A stretch of DNA of 64,000 bases from Seison nebaliae (taxonomy: Eukaryota > Rotifera > Pararotatoria > Seisonacea > Seisonidae). Below are positions 36,650 through 46,970 of this stretch, in pieces; position 1 is the stretch's first letter, and each line of letters begins with the position of its first letter. Made by a program: the position numbers and the translations under genes. The notes beneath the pieces are model-generated. The model did no database searches, had not been told where the DNA came from, and saw only the letters and a program-made list of their open reading frames with translations. The stretch is taken from positions 1 to 64,000 of the forward strand of contig JALJEE010002061.1 in the NCBI GenBank assembly GCA_023231475.1, written 5' to 3'.

Positions 36650-38150
36650 GTGGAAGAAGAACATAATCATCATTAGTGATAATGATAAGTAAAGATGTGT
36701 GTAGAAGATGGATAATAGTTGGATGGATGTAATATAATAATAAATTCGTTCATAATTATTAAAATGACTTGTCGACTCGTTAGAGACAGAACTCATAAGA
36801 TGGAATAACACTTCCGCTTTCTTCCCCCATTCCATACAATAAAATATACTTGAATGAATCTTATCTCCATCAATCATCGTTCGGTTTATCTCGTCGTACG
36901 AGCTGTTACTTATCATTTGGACGAATTGAAGAAAAGAACGATAATAACTCATCTTATTTGGATGGGTGTGTGGTGGGAAGATGAGGCGTAAAAATTTATT
37001 GGAAGAGATATTATGTGATTCGAGAATTTATCACCTGAAATTAATCATGTTCAATTGAGATTGCCGAAGGTGAATGATGATGAATTGAGGAGAAATGAAG
37101 CAAATCCCATTTCTTCCATTGTAATTCGTTTGCTCATTGAAATGGGAGTGATGAGATCGATTTATTTCGAAGTCGGAAGTGAATCGATTGAAAATTTTCC
37201 TCTTTTTGTTTCGTCCATTATACTTTGATTAATTTCTCCATATCGTTATTAATTATGATGTGAGATGGAATATTTTTTACGTGAACTCTCAAATAAATCA
37301 TATTCGCACAAACGACACTCTATCCCACGTATTTAAATAACAATCATATTTATTAGATGATAAATAAAATTGAACTATAAATATTCTCCCCCTTTCCAAA
37401 TATCCTCCACGACACATTGACGAAAAGGAAATGATAGTTAGAATTGTTCATTACTAATGTAATTATTTTCTTAGCCTCTTCAATTCTTTTCTTCTCAACC
37501 AACTTTCTTTCTCAACCGCAATCGATTCTCCTTACCATCTATCTCATTCAACAAATGGATATTATTCTTCTTCTTATTGACTTGAATTTACTTTCTGTGC
37601 ACTAATTCCACAATCGTGCACAACATCAATAATGATAAAAGAACGATGATATATTCAGGTAATATTCAATGAGTGACTTAATAGAAAATGAGATAATTTC
37701 AGTAAATGATTTTCCATCCAAATTGTTTTACAATTATCTATAGGAAATGTTCGAATAAAAAGATTAGAAGAGAATATGTTGTTAGTTAAGAAGAAAAAGA
37801 AAACGATATAATTCTCCTCAAACACTTTTCTTCTTAATTTGGGAAATGGTTCTCTTAATTTTGGAAAGGAGGGATAGATGAAGGCAAAATGATTTTGTGT
37901 CAAGGTGTCCATGCAATTACCATGAATGCTTCTTACACTATTAAGTCACAATAACATCTGTTTCCTGATACGATGAGACTTATTCAATTCTCATTTGAAG
38001 TAGAATTGTCGTTTAAAGGAATGGAATTCACCTCATTTTATTTTCCGTCGAAAAATTTTGTTAATAAAATATTTTGTTGGAGGATGATAGAGAGAGAAAT
38101 ATATAAATTCTTCTGATTGAAAATAAGATGGAAATAAGATAAATTGATGT

Positions 38151-39376
38151 TTACATGAAAAAATTAATATTAATCTCTCGTCCGACGCGACGCTGATTCT
38201 GTGGGACAGCATGGAACAATTTCGCTTCTGGTTCCTCACTTAAGTCTTTAGGAAATTCTAATATTGCTGCCACATTGCCACATCGATAACAATAATTGGG
38301 AGCACTCCAAACCGTCACTAATTTTTTATCGAACATAAATTTGAATCCATCGTTCACAAGTTGATGTGCACGACAAATGAGTTGAATGTTGTTCGAATAA
38401 ATGAATTCATCCACCACATTACTCCCAAACAGCCAACCGGCACCTCTCGGTGATGAATACCAAGTGTTCACTTGAGTTTCGGGATCGGACCACATCAGAT
38501 CACAAAAGGCACCATGATGTGGAATTTCTTGATGTCGTTCGATTAATTGCATTTGATCGATCCATCGAATTTCAGGTGATAGACCACCATGAACACAGAG
38601 TATTTTGTTGTCAATTAATGCAGAAATTGTCATGTAATCAAAGAGATTACAACACAATCTCCAAATACTGGAATTACCATATTTCTGTAGACATTCATCA
38701 TAGAAACCATAAACTTGTGTTGTTTGTCTAGATTCGTGATTGCCTCTCAATAACATTATCCTTCGTGGATATAATGCTTTCAACAACAACAATTGAGTTA
38801 ATGTTTCCAAGGAGAAATAGCCGCGATCGACATAATCGCCCATAAATATATAATTATTATCAGTTGTTCTCATTTCTCCACCTGAAACGAAAAGAAATTT
38901 TCAAAATTTAATTTTGAGAATTAATTTTATTAATTTTCAATTTAAGAATTTTCAAATTAACCCGTTGTGAATAGTTGTTGCAAATCGTAATATTGACCAT
39001 GAATATCTCCGCAAACGATGACTGGTGTGCTCACTAATTGCACATTATCTTCTTGCGACAAAATATTCGTTACATACTCCACAAGTAATTTCATTTTCTT
39101 TTCTGGTAAGAAATGACAATCAAGACACGATTCGTACATCTCACTCAATGGGAGATTGGGAGCAGTGAATTGATGATTCTTCATGAAACATTTCTTCATT
39201 TCTTTCCCAATCGCATTCTCCTTCTCTTCGAAAGTGATTGTGGAGGAACCGGTCACGTCGATTTCTTCTATTTCCAGAATTGTGTTACCGTCCTGGTTAT
39301 TTTTAGTGATGACGCCATTGTCGAATTCTTCTGTTCCTTCCATCATTTGATCACCTCCATCATTCTCTACCATCAT
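38151..39376 (-). CDS. PP6-type serine/threonine protein phosphatase catalytic subunit
   Basis: Exons 39376-38962 and 38881-38151 (80-bp intron) give 381 residues. Catalytic motifs: GDIHGQ near residue 121, GDYVDRG near 153, GNHESRQ near 182, then CVHGGLSP and [11 protein letters not shown]. Compared from memory, it is nearer PP6 than PP4 or PP2A: [14 protein letters not shown], [28 protein letters not shown], and a ...FF end. Two changes stand out: an acidic extension of about 60-70 residues before the catalytic core, not normal in PP6 (about 305 residues), and a final NFFM in place of the YFL end whose leucine is carboxymethylated in this group. PP6 controls cell cycle and Aurora A with regulatory SAPS subunits. 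Confidence 0.93.
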
Positions 39377-40101
39377 CTTATTAATATTTATTCGGGCGAT
39401 TAATTTCCGTTTTTGCTCATGAAAATCCTGTTGAAGAATTGTCTTCTTATTTTTCTTTCTCTTCTGAAACAGAAAATGGTCTAACGATAAACAGATTTCG
39501 TTGACATTAATTCGAATGGAGATTTGCTCGCAGGATTTCCCACAATTTACTGATAATTTCTTCTCCCGTCAGAAGAAAGAAGTAATTAATTGATAAGAGG
39601 AATTGATGAACAGGACAGGAAAGAAATGAATTGTTATTAATAAGAATGAATGAAATTGATTATTTTTTATTCTTTTTTTAATAAAACACAATTCCTTTCA
39701 GCTTTCTTTTTCAACGTTCAATCACTCCACAACTCTCACATGTATCCACTCTTTCTTTTATTGAATGAAATGAAAAGGATTTTCATAAAATAAACAAAAT
39801 ATTTCTCTCAAACACACAAACATACTCTCAAATAGCAGCACTTTATTATTATTGTTGTTGTCGTCGTCTAGTCCAAAACTATATTTCTCATGTCTAGCAA
39901 GCTCGTTTCACATTTTTATTTCGACATAAATTATTGTTCATATAATAATTGTATTGTTGGAGATGAAGAGACAGATCGACCGATGATTCGCTTTTCATTG
40001 ACGATTGGGCAATCTTCAACTTCTCGAACATATTCGAATATCTCTTACAAATATTTTTTATTTGTTCTAATAATTTCAAAAGAAAAACTCAATTCTGAAA
40101 T
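39377..40101. other. Non-coding gap
   Basis: Promoter side of the phosphatase gene and 3' side of the small secreted orphan. Nothing else recognised. Confidence 0.5.
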
Positions 40102-40431
40102 TTATGAAAATAAACTTTTTTTACAATTTTGTTGTTGTAATAAATTCTTATATCTGTCCACTTCAACTCTCGGCAACCACAAATTCTTCATCGTCTTCAA
40201 ATAACAATATTTCAATAACTTATTTATCATCCACGCACAATCATTGTTCCGTTTCGACATAAATTTCTTCCCTCTCACGTAAGTTTCGATCAGATTCAAA
40301 TTCGGTTTCACCCGACGATTTCCCGATTCCATAACATTATATATGTGGTGACTGGCTGGATAATTCTCACCATAAATCACTTCCAACATCATCAATATTA
40401 AGATAAAGAATATTTTAAAAAACATGTTCAT
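40102..40431 (-). CDS. Small secreted orphan, 109 residues
   Basis: Single exon. A clear signal peptide (MNMFFKIFFILILMMLEVIYG) is followed by about 88 mature residues, basic (R/K rich), with three or more cysteines (NNDCAWMINKLLKYC and QQQNCKKS). No match to a family I know. It could be a cysteine-bearing peptide, hormone-like or a surface effector. The frame is short, so chance is possible, but the signal peptide plus basic mature sequence support a real gene. Confidence 0.55.
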   Translation of the reverse strand: MNMFFKIFFILILMMLEVIYGENYPASHHIYNVMESGNRRVKPNLNLIETYVRGKKFMSKRNNDCAWMINKLLKYCYLKTMKNLWLPRVEVDRYKNLLQQQNCKKSLFS

Positions 40432-40971
40432 TCTCTTTAATGACTAATAGGACGACTAGAACCTTCTCTCTTACAAGTTGGTTAATTTTGACAACATAAT
40501 AAAACTTCTCAAAAAATAAAAAAAACCTTTTTTTATTACTTTCTTATTCACTACATATATAACTTTTATATGTGGTTCTTCCTTACATTTTGTTAGATGG
40601 TCAATTAATTCTTTCGATGATAAAACTTAATAAATCTAATCGATTATCATTATTGATAGTTTTATAAGAAATTTTATTATTAAGTTGTTTTAACGAAGAA
40701 ATTTTAACCAATTCAATGGACATGATGTCGATAAAGGATAAACAAATTTATGGTTTTTTTCATGATTTCGATTTTCTATCATGAAAGATAGAAAAGAAGA
40801 ACAAAATTTTGTTGGTACTTGAAATTCGTTATTCATGATGATCCCCCTAATTTTAATTAGATGAATATCGATATTCAATTTGATGGAAATTCATGAATTT
40901 AAGAAGATTTAAATAATTATTTTTCAAATTCTAATTTTGAGCTAATACATTTATTCATCACTCATATTACA
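40432..40971. other. Non-coding gap between divergent genes
   Basis: 540 bp between the small secreted orphan (minus) and VMA12 (plus); AT-rich, no coding signal. Confidence 0.5.
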
Positions 40972-41613
40972 ATGAGATATTTGTTAAATGGGAAAATCAG
41001 GAAAAAGTTCCGAGAACGTAAAATCGATTATAATGATGATTCGATTGACGAAGAAGAATTGAAAGAATTATTGAATGAATCATCAAAATCAATTTTCAAT
41101 TTATTGGATGGAGCTGTAGTTGCAGGAGAGAAAGTCGAATGGAAAAATTGTGAATTGCGTCGTCGACGTCGATGTCGTTTGACGAAATTATTAGAAGAAT
41201 CTGAATACCAACGAATTATTTCCAATGTTAATGTCAATGTCGCATCAGGAAAAAGTCATCATCAAAATCCATTCCAATCCATCAATCAACAAATGATCAC
41301 AATTCTCAACGTTTTTCTCACCATTTTTGGATCTGGATTTTTCGCTTTTCATTTATCCAGATGGATTTTCGAAATTCAAACTTCCATTGCCATTATCGTG
41401 GGATTCATCGTATCATTAATTGTGGCGATGGCCGACATTTATTTCTTATTGAAATATCTCATCAATTCCGAGAATGATCAATTAAAATCGAACAATTCCA
41501 AAATTGTATTAGATGAAATTTATCAAAATGTCAATTATGAAGAACAATGTTGTCGCGAATGTTTAGATTGTGTGAACTATCAAAAACAAATTCATACCCT
41601 TAAATATTTATAA
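40972..41613 (+). CDS. V-ATPase assembly factor VMA12/TMEM199
   Basis: Single-exon 213-residue ER protein. The soluble half ends in a conserved box (KLLEESEYQRIISNVNVN), followed by two membrane helices: about 103-125 (MITILNVFLTIFGSGFFAFH) and about 132-155 (IIVGFIVSLIVAMADIYFLL). This matches TMEM199 (EEYQRITRNV plus the paired helices with AELY). The factor works with VMA21/VMA22-type partners to build the membrane V0 part of the proton pump in the ER. The tail after the helices ends in several cysteines (QCCRECLDC). It is the first of a run of plus-strand genes with short gaps. Confidence 0.88.
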   Translation: MRYLLNGKIRKKFRERKIDYNDDSIDEEELKELLNESSKSIFNLLDGAVVAGEKVEWKNCELRRRRRCRLTKLLEESEYQRIISNVNVNVASGKSHHQNPFQSINQQMITILNVFLTIFGSGFFAFHLSRWIFEIQTSIAIIVGFIVSLIVAMADIYFLLKYLINSENDQLKSNNSKIVLDEIYQNVNYEEQCCRECLDCVNYQKQIHTLKYL

Positions 41614-41763
41614 TTTTCTTTAAATTTTTATTTTTTCATTTTTAAATAATTCCGAGAAAAAATTTCCAACTGAATTTTTTTCATCATAAAAAATTTCAAT
41701 TCCATTTTTTTTTCAATTTCGAAAAAAAAATGATTCCTGATTGATTTGTTTCTATTATCAGAA

Positions 41764-42157
41764 ATGTTTTTTGGGAAGAGTAAATCGGAGGAAACGATCA
41801 GAGAAGAGCAACAATCGGCTGAATTAGAAGCACAAAAAATAGCAGTTAGAAAAATATTTTCTTTTGTTGCGAAATTGTCGTGTAGTTGAAAGATTTTTTT
41901 CGTCAATACAATGAAATAACGAACATTTGTTTCAATGATTGTGTCGATTCGTTTACGAGTCGAGATGTGAAAACGAGTGAAGTTCCAATAATTTTTCGAA
42001 TTGTTAAAATAATTCTCTTCCAAAGAAAAATTGTACAGAGAATTGTTTGGATAAATACCTGAAAATCACTCAACGAATCTCACAACGATTTCAAGAACAT
42101 CAAATGTTGAGGAATGAGAATCAGATAGTAGCGGCAAAAAAAACCGGAATATTTTAA
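41764..42157 (+). CDS. TIM9, small mitochondrial import chaperone
   Basis: Three short exons (41764-41844, 41886-41981, 42026-42157) give 102 residues; neither intron leaves a long frame, so the gene is easy to miss. It carries twin CX3C motifs (CFNDC at 42-46 and CTENC at 62-66), spaced 15 residues, and the TIM9 C-terminus KYLKITQRISQRFQEHQ. TIM9 joins TIM10 in a hexamer in the intermembrane space that carries membrane proteins to TIM22. The N-terminal 25 residues are longer than in human TIM9. Introns are 41 and 44 bp. The stop codon TAA is part of TAAATAAA, so AATAAA at 42157-42162 overlaps it. Confidence 0.93.
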
Positions 42158-42400
42158 ATAAATCTTTTCATTTTCTTTTCGTTTTTTGTTGTTGGATAAT
42201 TGAAAATAAATTTCTACATTTTGAGATAGACGAATAGTTCATGAATTTTACCTTGAGACTTATCATTGTTGTTTGTTTGAGTCGAATTGTTATGGTAACG
42301 AATTGATCGATTGTATTTGAGAATATGACATTTTCGGACTGAAAGGATTAAAAAAGAATTTTCTTTTAAATAAATTATTCGATTAATTGAAGAAGGAATT

Positions 42401-43598
42401 ATGACGACGACGATATTTGGTGGATCGCCTTCAATTGAGACGAGAAGACAATTCTCCAATATTTCTTCTTCCGCTCAAATTCCAGGGTTCTCCCTATCTA
42501 TTTAGATCTTTCAAACTTGAACTCTTAATTAGATATGCTGCATTTATACCTCAGTTACGATTCCGTCACGGTCATACTTATGCAAATGAAACGGAAAAGA
42601 TATCGAAAGAATATCCCTTAATGAATGGAACATTAGAAAAACAAAGATATCCGGAACCGGATCAATTAATTCGATCGAAAACTTCTATCCTATCAAATAG
42701 GAGACAACAACAATTAAATAATTCATTCAATAAACATGAGAATTCACCGTGGACGATCGATATGAAGAAACATTTGAATCAATCGTCTAAGGCACAATTA
42801 GAGAACTCGTTGAGGAGAATTGAGAATAATCGAATAAATCCAATTAAATTCGAAAGATATTCCCATTCTTTATTACCTGGATATACTGGTTAAAATTCAC
42901 TTATTGATAATCATTTATCTGGAAATTTTATATCAGGATTTATTCCACATAAACAAAAACTATTCGGTGCTACTTTCTCTTCGGAAGGTGATAAGGCTCT
43001 CGAACAATTCTCGTCGGAATGTGAACAGAAAGAAATGAAGAATTCGAGTTTTGATCAATTCAAAGAAAATAATCGGAAAAATATCATCAATAATGATGAT
43101 TTAGTAAAAACATTGAAACATGCCTCACAACCGAAAGCAGCACGTTAAATTTTTTTCGGGAAAATTTTTTAAATTTAATTGAAATTTATTAGCCGATAGG
43201 AAACAAGAAGATGAAGCACCAATTCCGGGTTATGCTGGTTTCATTCCACGAATGAACGTCACTCAAAATTCATTGGGTGTTCGTTTCAAAACAGCGAGTG
43301 AATTGTGTCTTGATGAATTTCGGTTATCATTTTGATTAAAATATGCTTCTAATAATTCTAAATGATAATCCTATCAATTCCAGACCAAGGAATAACAAAT
43401 TAGTTCCATTGACAGGAAATAATATGAGACGTTCAATATCCAAACCGAAAACAGCGATGGAAAGAACAAATGTCATTCCTTTATATACTGGCCACATTCC
43501 GAGTTATTATTTATTTACTAACGAACTAAATTTTTAATATTGGTGAAGATGTTCGCTATCGAATTGGTGAGACATTTGGAAAGACAATCGGAAAATGA
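42401..43598 (+). CDS. CIMIP2/FAM166-type ciliary microtubule inner protein
   Basis: Six exons (42401-42486, 42533-42888, 42937-43143, 43193-43322, 43384-43502, 43549-43598) give 315 residues in frame. It contains four copies of the family motif P-G-Y-x-G-F-I-P: IPGYAAFIPQLRFRHGHTYA, LLPGYTGFIPHKQKLFGATF, PIPGYAGFIPRMN and PLYTGHIPNVRYRIGETFG. The first two exon ends and several later ones cut inside or beside these motifs. FAM166 proteins line the inner wall of ciliary and sperm-tail doublet microtubules. Presence of this gene implies motile cilia or flagella at some stage. Length (about 315) suits the family. Confidence 0.85.
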
Positions 43599-43913
43599 TG
43601 ATAATTTGAGTGGAAATAAAATTTGAATGTTCTCGATTTTCAAAAGAAATTTCTTTTTTGCATAATCGTTATCAGTTAACAATTCTTATTAAAATCTGAA
43701 ATGCAAATAAATGATTTCTTCAATGTTCACCTTGAAGTTCTTAAGAATAAATTTTTGTGAATCGAATAAAATTTTGGGGGGGGAATGTTATTGTGTTGAT
43801 GAGTAAACAAAGTTCAGATGTCCTTATTCAGACGTTTACATTAAATTAGCAATTTTTTATTGAGAACTAATTTAAAGTGGTAGTGGAGGAAAAATAGTCA
43901 TAAGTGTAGAAAT
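43599..43913. other. Short intergenic gap
   Basis: 315 bp between CIMIP2 and the first SLC6 gene, with a run of eight or so G near 43,780. Contains the 3' end of the first and the promoter of the second gene. Confidence 0.45.
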
Positions 43914-46597
43914 ATGCCACGATCAAATCCCCATAATAGAGGACCGAAATTGTCTAAAGATTATTCCATTGAATCCACATTGGAATTGAATCACCACCAA
44001 CCATATAACACAAGAGAATATAGAGAATCTCATAAACGACATTATACGAATGATACTATGAACAGTAATTTCTCCAATGACTTGTATGTCATCGACCATC
44101 ATGAAGGTTATAGAAATCAAGGATATTCGGAAACATCATTCAATAATCTGCATGAAATTGAGAGTACTGGTAATAATTTCGAGACAATAAAAAACTTTGA
44201 TGAAGACGATGAGAATGAACGTGGAAATTGGGGGAATAAAGCTGATTATTTAATGGCATCGTTGGGTTATGCGGTAGGTTTGGGGAATATCTGGCGATTT
44301 CCATATTTATGTTATAGAAATGGAGGAGGTTTTTCTTTTGATTTATAATTAATTCAATTTAATAATTATTGAAGGAGCGTTTCTTATTCCATATGTCATT
44401 TTTTTATTATTTGTGGGTTTACCAATTTTTTTCTTGGAATCAGTCATTGGCCAATATACGAGTCGAGGTCCCTCTATGTGCTGGGAGATGTCTCCTGCAT
44501 TTCGAGGTATCGGAGTAGCTATGGTTCTTTGTACGTCCATGTTACTTATTTATTACAACGTAATTGTTGGATGGGCATTATATTATTTCGGTTTATCATT
44601 CAATAAAGTTTTACCTTGGAGTGGTTGTGATCCTTCTTGGGCTACTACAAGTTATTTTCATTACGGTTTGTGGCTTTATATGTCCTTTTCATTCAAAGGT
44701 TGTAAAGAAAATTATACGAGAGCGGCATTGTTGTTCAACTGTAGTGATAGTTTTATTTATAAGGAAGTAGATGGGATTTGTCGATTCAATAATAATGACT
44801 CAATTGTCGGTTATACCAATTTGACTGCACTCTTCAAATTCGACCGGCCAACTTATCCATCTGAAGATTTTTTTAAGTTTGATATTTTATTTTTGAATTA
44901 TTATTAAAATTATTATTATTATTTTCTTATAAAATTATTGCAGAAGTTCAGTCTTGAAAATGGATGATACACCAGACGAAATGCACAAATTGAAAGGACT
45001 TGTACCACTTGTTGCGGTTGCATTATTAGCCGCTTGGGTACTCGTATTTTTGGCAATGATTAAAGGAATAAAAGCAGCAGGAAAAGTTGAAAATTTTAAA
45101 GAATTCTATTTTTCTCATTCGTTTCATTAGTTAATTTGGTTCACTGCTTTATTTCCTTATCTGGTTTTGTTGATATTGGGAATTCGGGGATGGTTATTAG
45201 ATGGTGCTGGTGATGGAATTAAATATTTCATTGATCCAAAAGTCGAGAAGTTGACATCTCCGGCAATATGGAACGATGCAGCTGGTCAAATATTCTTTTC
45301 ATTGTCAACTTGTTTTGGCGGTCTAATCGCACTCTCCAGTTACAATAAATTCAACAATAATATGATGAAGTTTTTTTTTTTTAAAATTTGATTTTTTAAC
45401 TCAAATTTTAGAGATGCATTTATTGTTAGTTTCTCCAATTGTCTGACGAGTATTTTTGCCGGATTTGTCTTATTTGCCTATATTGGCCATCTCTCATTTC
45501 TGGCAGATATACCAATCGAACATGTCGTGGCAGACGGTTCAAATTAAATTAAATTGAATTATTTAGTTGAACATTTATTCCTAAATGCAGGTCCTGGATT
45601 AGCGTTCATCGTTTATCCATTTGCTGTTCTCCAAATTCAGCCTCCACAATTATGGTCGGCTATCTTCTTTTTCATGGTCATCCTTTTAGGATTAGATTCA
45701 GTTGTTTAGTAACCAATTTAAATGGTTAATAATAATTAGAAATTTTTTTAGTTCGCACTCTTGGAAACAGTGGTTACTTCAATTAAAGATTTATTCAATA
45801 TACCAAAAAAGCGAATGCCTTTCGTCATAGCTGGATGCTGTACATTTTATTTTCTCTGTGGCCTTTTCCTTACCACCAGAGTTATTTTTTTAATATTTCA
45901 TTTTAATTCTAAATAATTCTTAATTTATTTTGTATTCGAATCGAAAAGACCGGTTTATATGTGTTCGAGATATTGAACGATGCTAGTGGAGGAATTGGAA
46001 CATTAACAATCGGTGTATTCGAAGTAGTCGCAGTTATTTGGGTATATGGTTAAATTGCATATAAAGAAGAAGGTATGTTCAAATTTTTTAAATTTAGGTT
46101 GGTCGAATTTAAAAGCAGATATCGTTCTGATGTTAGGGAAAGGTTATGATACATTCTGGATGCATTGCTGGCATATAATCTGGAGATTTTTTTCACCCGG
46201 TGTTATAATAGTTTGGCAATTGTTCATTTCTATTTCTCCTCAATCTTTCATTCTTTAGGGAACTTTAGCATTCCGTTTTTATTCGTTACCATCGTTGAAA
46301 GTGAATGACTTAGAATTACCTGATTGGGCACTCTATGTTTCTTATACGTTGAGTGGTTTGATTATTTTACCAATCGTTCTCGGAATTTTCATCAGAGTTA
46401 TCACTTATATGAAAAGAAATGGCTTTTCATTTCGAGTTAAATTCTTTTTTTTCGTAAGTAAAATTTATAATAACTAAATTCTCCTAAAGTCATTCCGGGA
46501 AGCATTCCAATACACGGAAAAGTGGGGACCAGCTCACACTGGTAATCGTGACAAAGCATATCATCTCCCAAATATTGTTCCCGCAATCGACTCCTAA
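43914..46597 (+). CDS. SLC6 sodium-coupled transporter, copy 1
   Basis: Twelve exons summing to 705 codons, 704 residues: 43914-44328, 44375-44650, 44699-44876, 44944-45085, 45131-45369, 45412-45536, 45591-45703, 45752-45880, 45949-46048, 46098-46210, 46259-46435, 46490-46597. TM1 carries [18 protein letters not shown], the sodium and substrate site of the family; TM3 region has [12 protein letters not shown]6 is [16 protein letters not shown]. Extracellular loop 2 has two cysteines (SGCDPSW and TSCKENY) and N-glycosylation sites. The family imports amino acids or amine transmitters with Na+ and Cl-. Motif choice looks closest to glycine/proline-type members, but substrate cannot be fixed by eye. 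The last intron has two possible donors (46436 GTT or the consensus-like GTAAGT at 46454). Confidence 0.92.
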
Positions 46598-46970
46598 TTA
46601 TAAGGAGAAAAAACTTCTTATTAAATTTTGTATTTCGTCGAGGAATTTATGAATTCTAATTAACTGAATAAATTATACAAATTTCATTTCTTTTCTCCAA
46701 TTCAATGACAAGTGTACTGTTTCCGCAATAATACTTTACAATTTTGTATTAGAATTAGGACTTATCATTCTCATTTGAAGTAGCGAACTGAGAATAATCC
46801 AAATTCTTTTCTTCACTCATTTTCTCACTTCGTTATTAAATCATTTCTTTTTAACGAACATTCTAACGTTTACGTCCTAATGGGAAAAAATAAAGGAAAT
46901 TCTACAGATTTCAACAGTTTCACATTTATTTCTCATTGAAAATTTAATATCGCATTCCAATATTCCATTC
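46598..46970. other. Intergenic gap between SLC6 copies
   Basis: 373 bp; AATAAA lies near 46,664 for copy 1. The rest is presumed promoter of copy 2. Confidence 0.45.

Larger units (their letters stand above)
32506..38150. other. Large non-coding region
   Basis: About 5.6 kb upstream of the agrin-like gene and past the 3' end of the phosphatase gene. Open frames are short and look random on both strands. Contains simple repeats (see separate entries) and purine-rich runs such as GAAGAGAA stretches near 33.6 and 35.0 kb. It is the largest gene-free block apart from 57-61 kb and may hold promoter and enhancer sequence for the agrin-like gene. No tRNA or other RNA signature seen. Confidence 0.5.
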
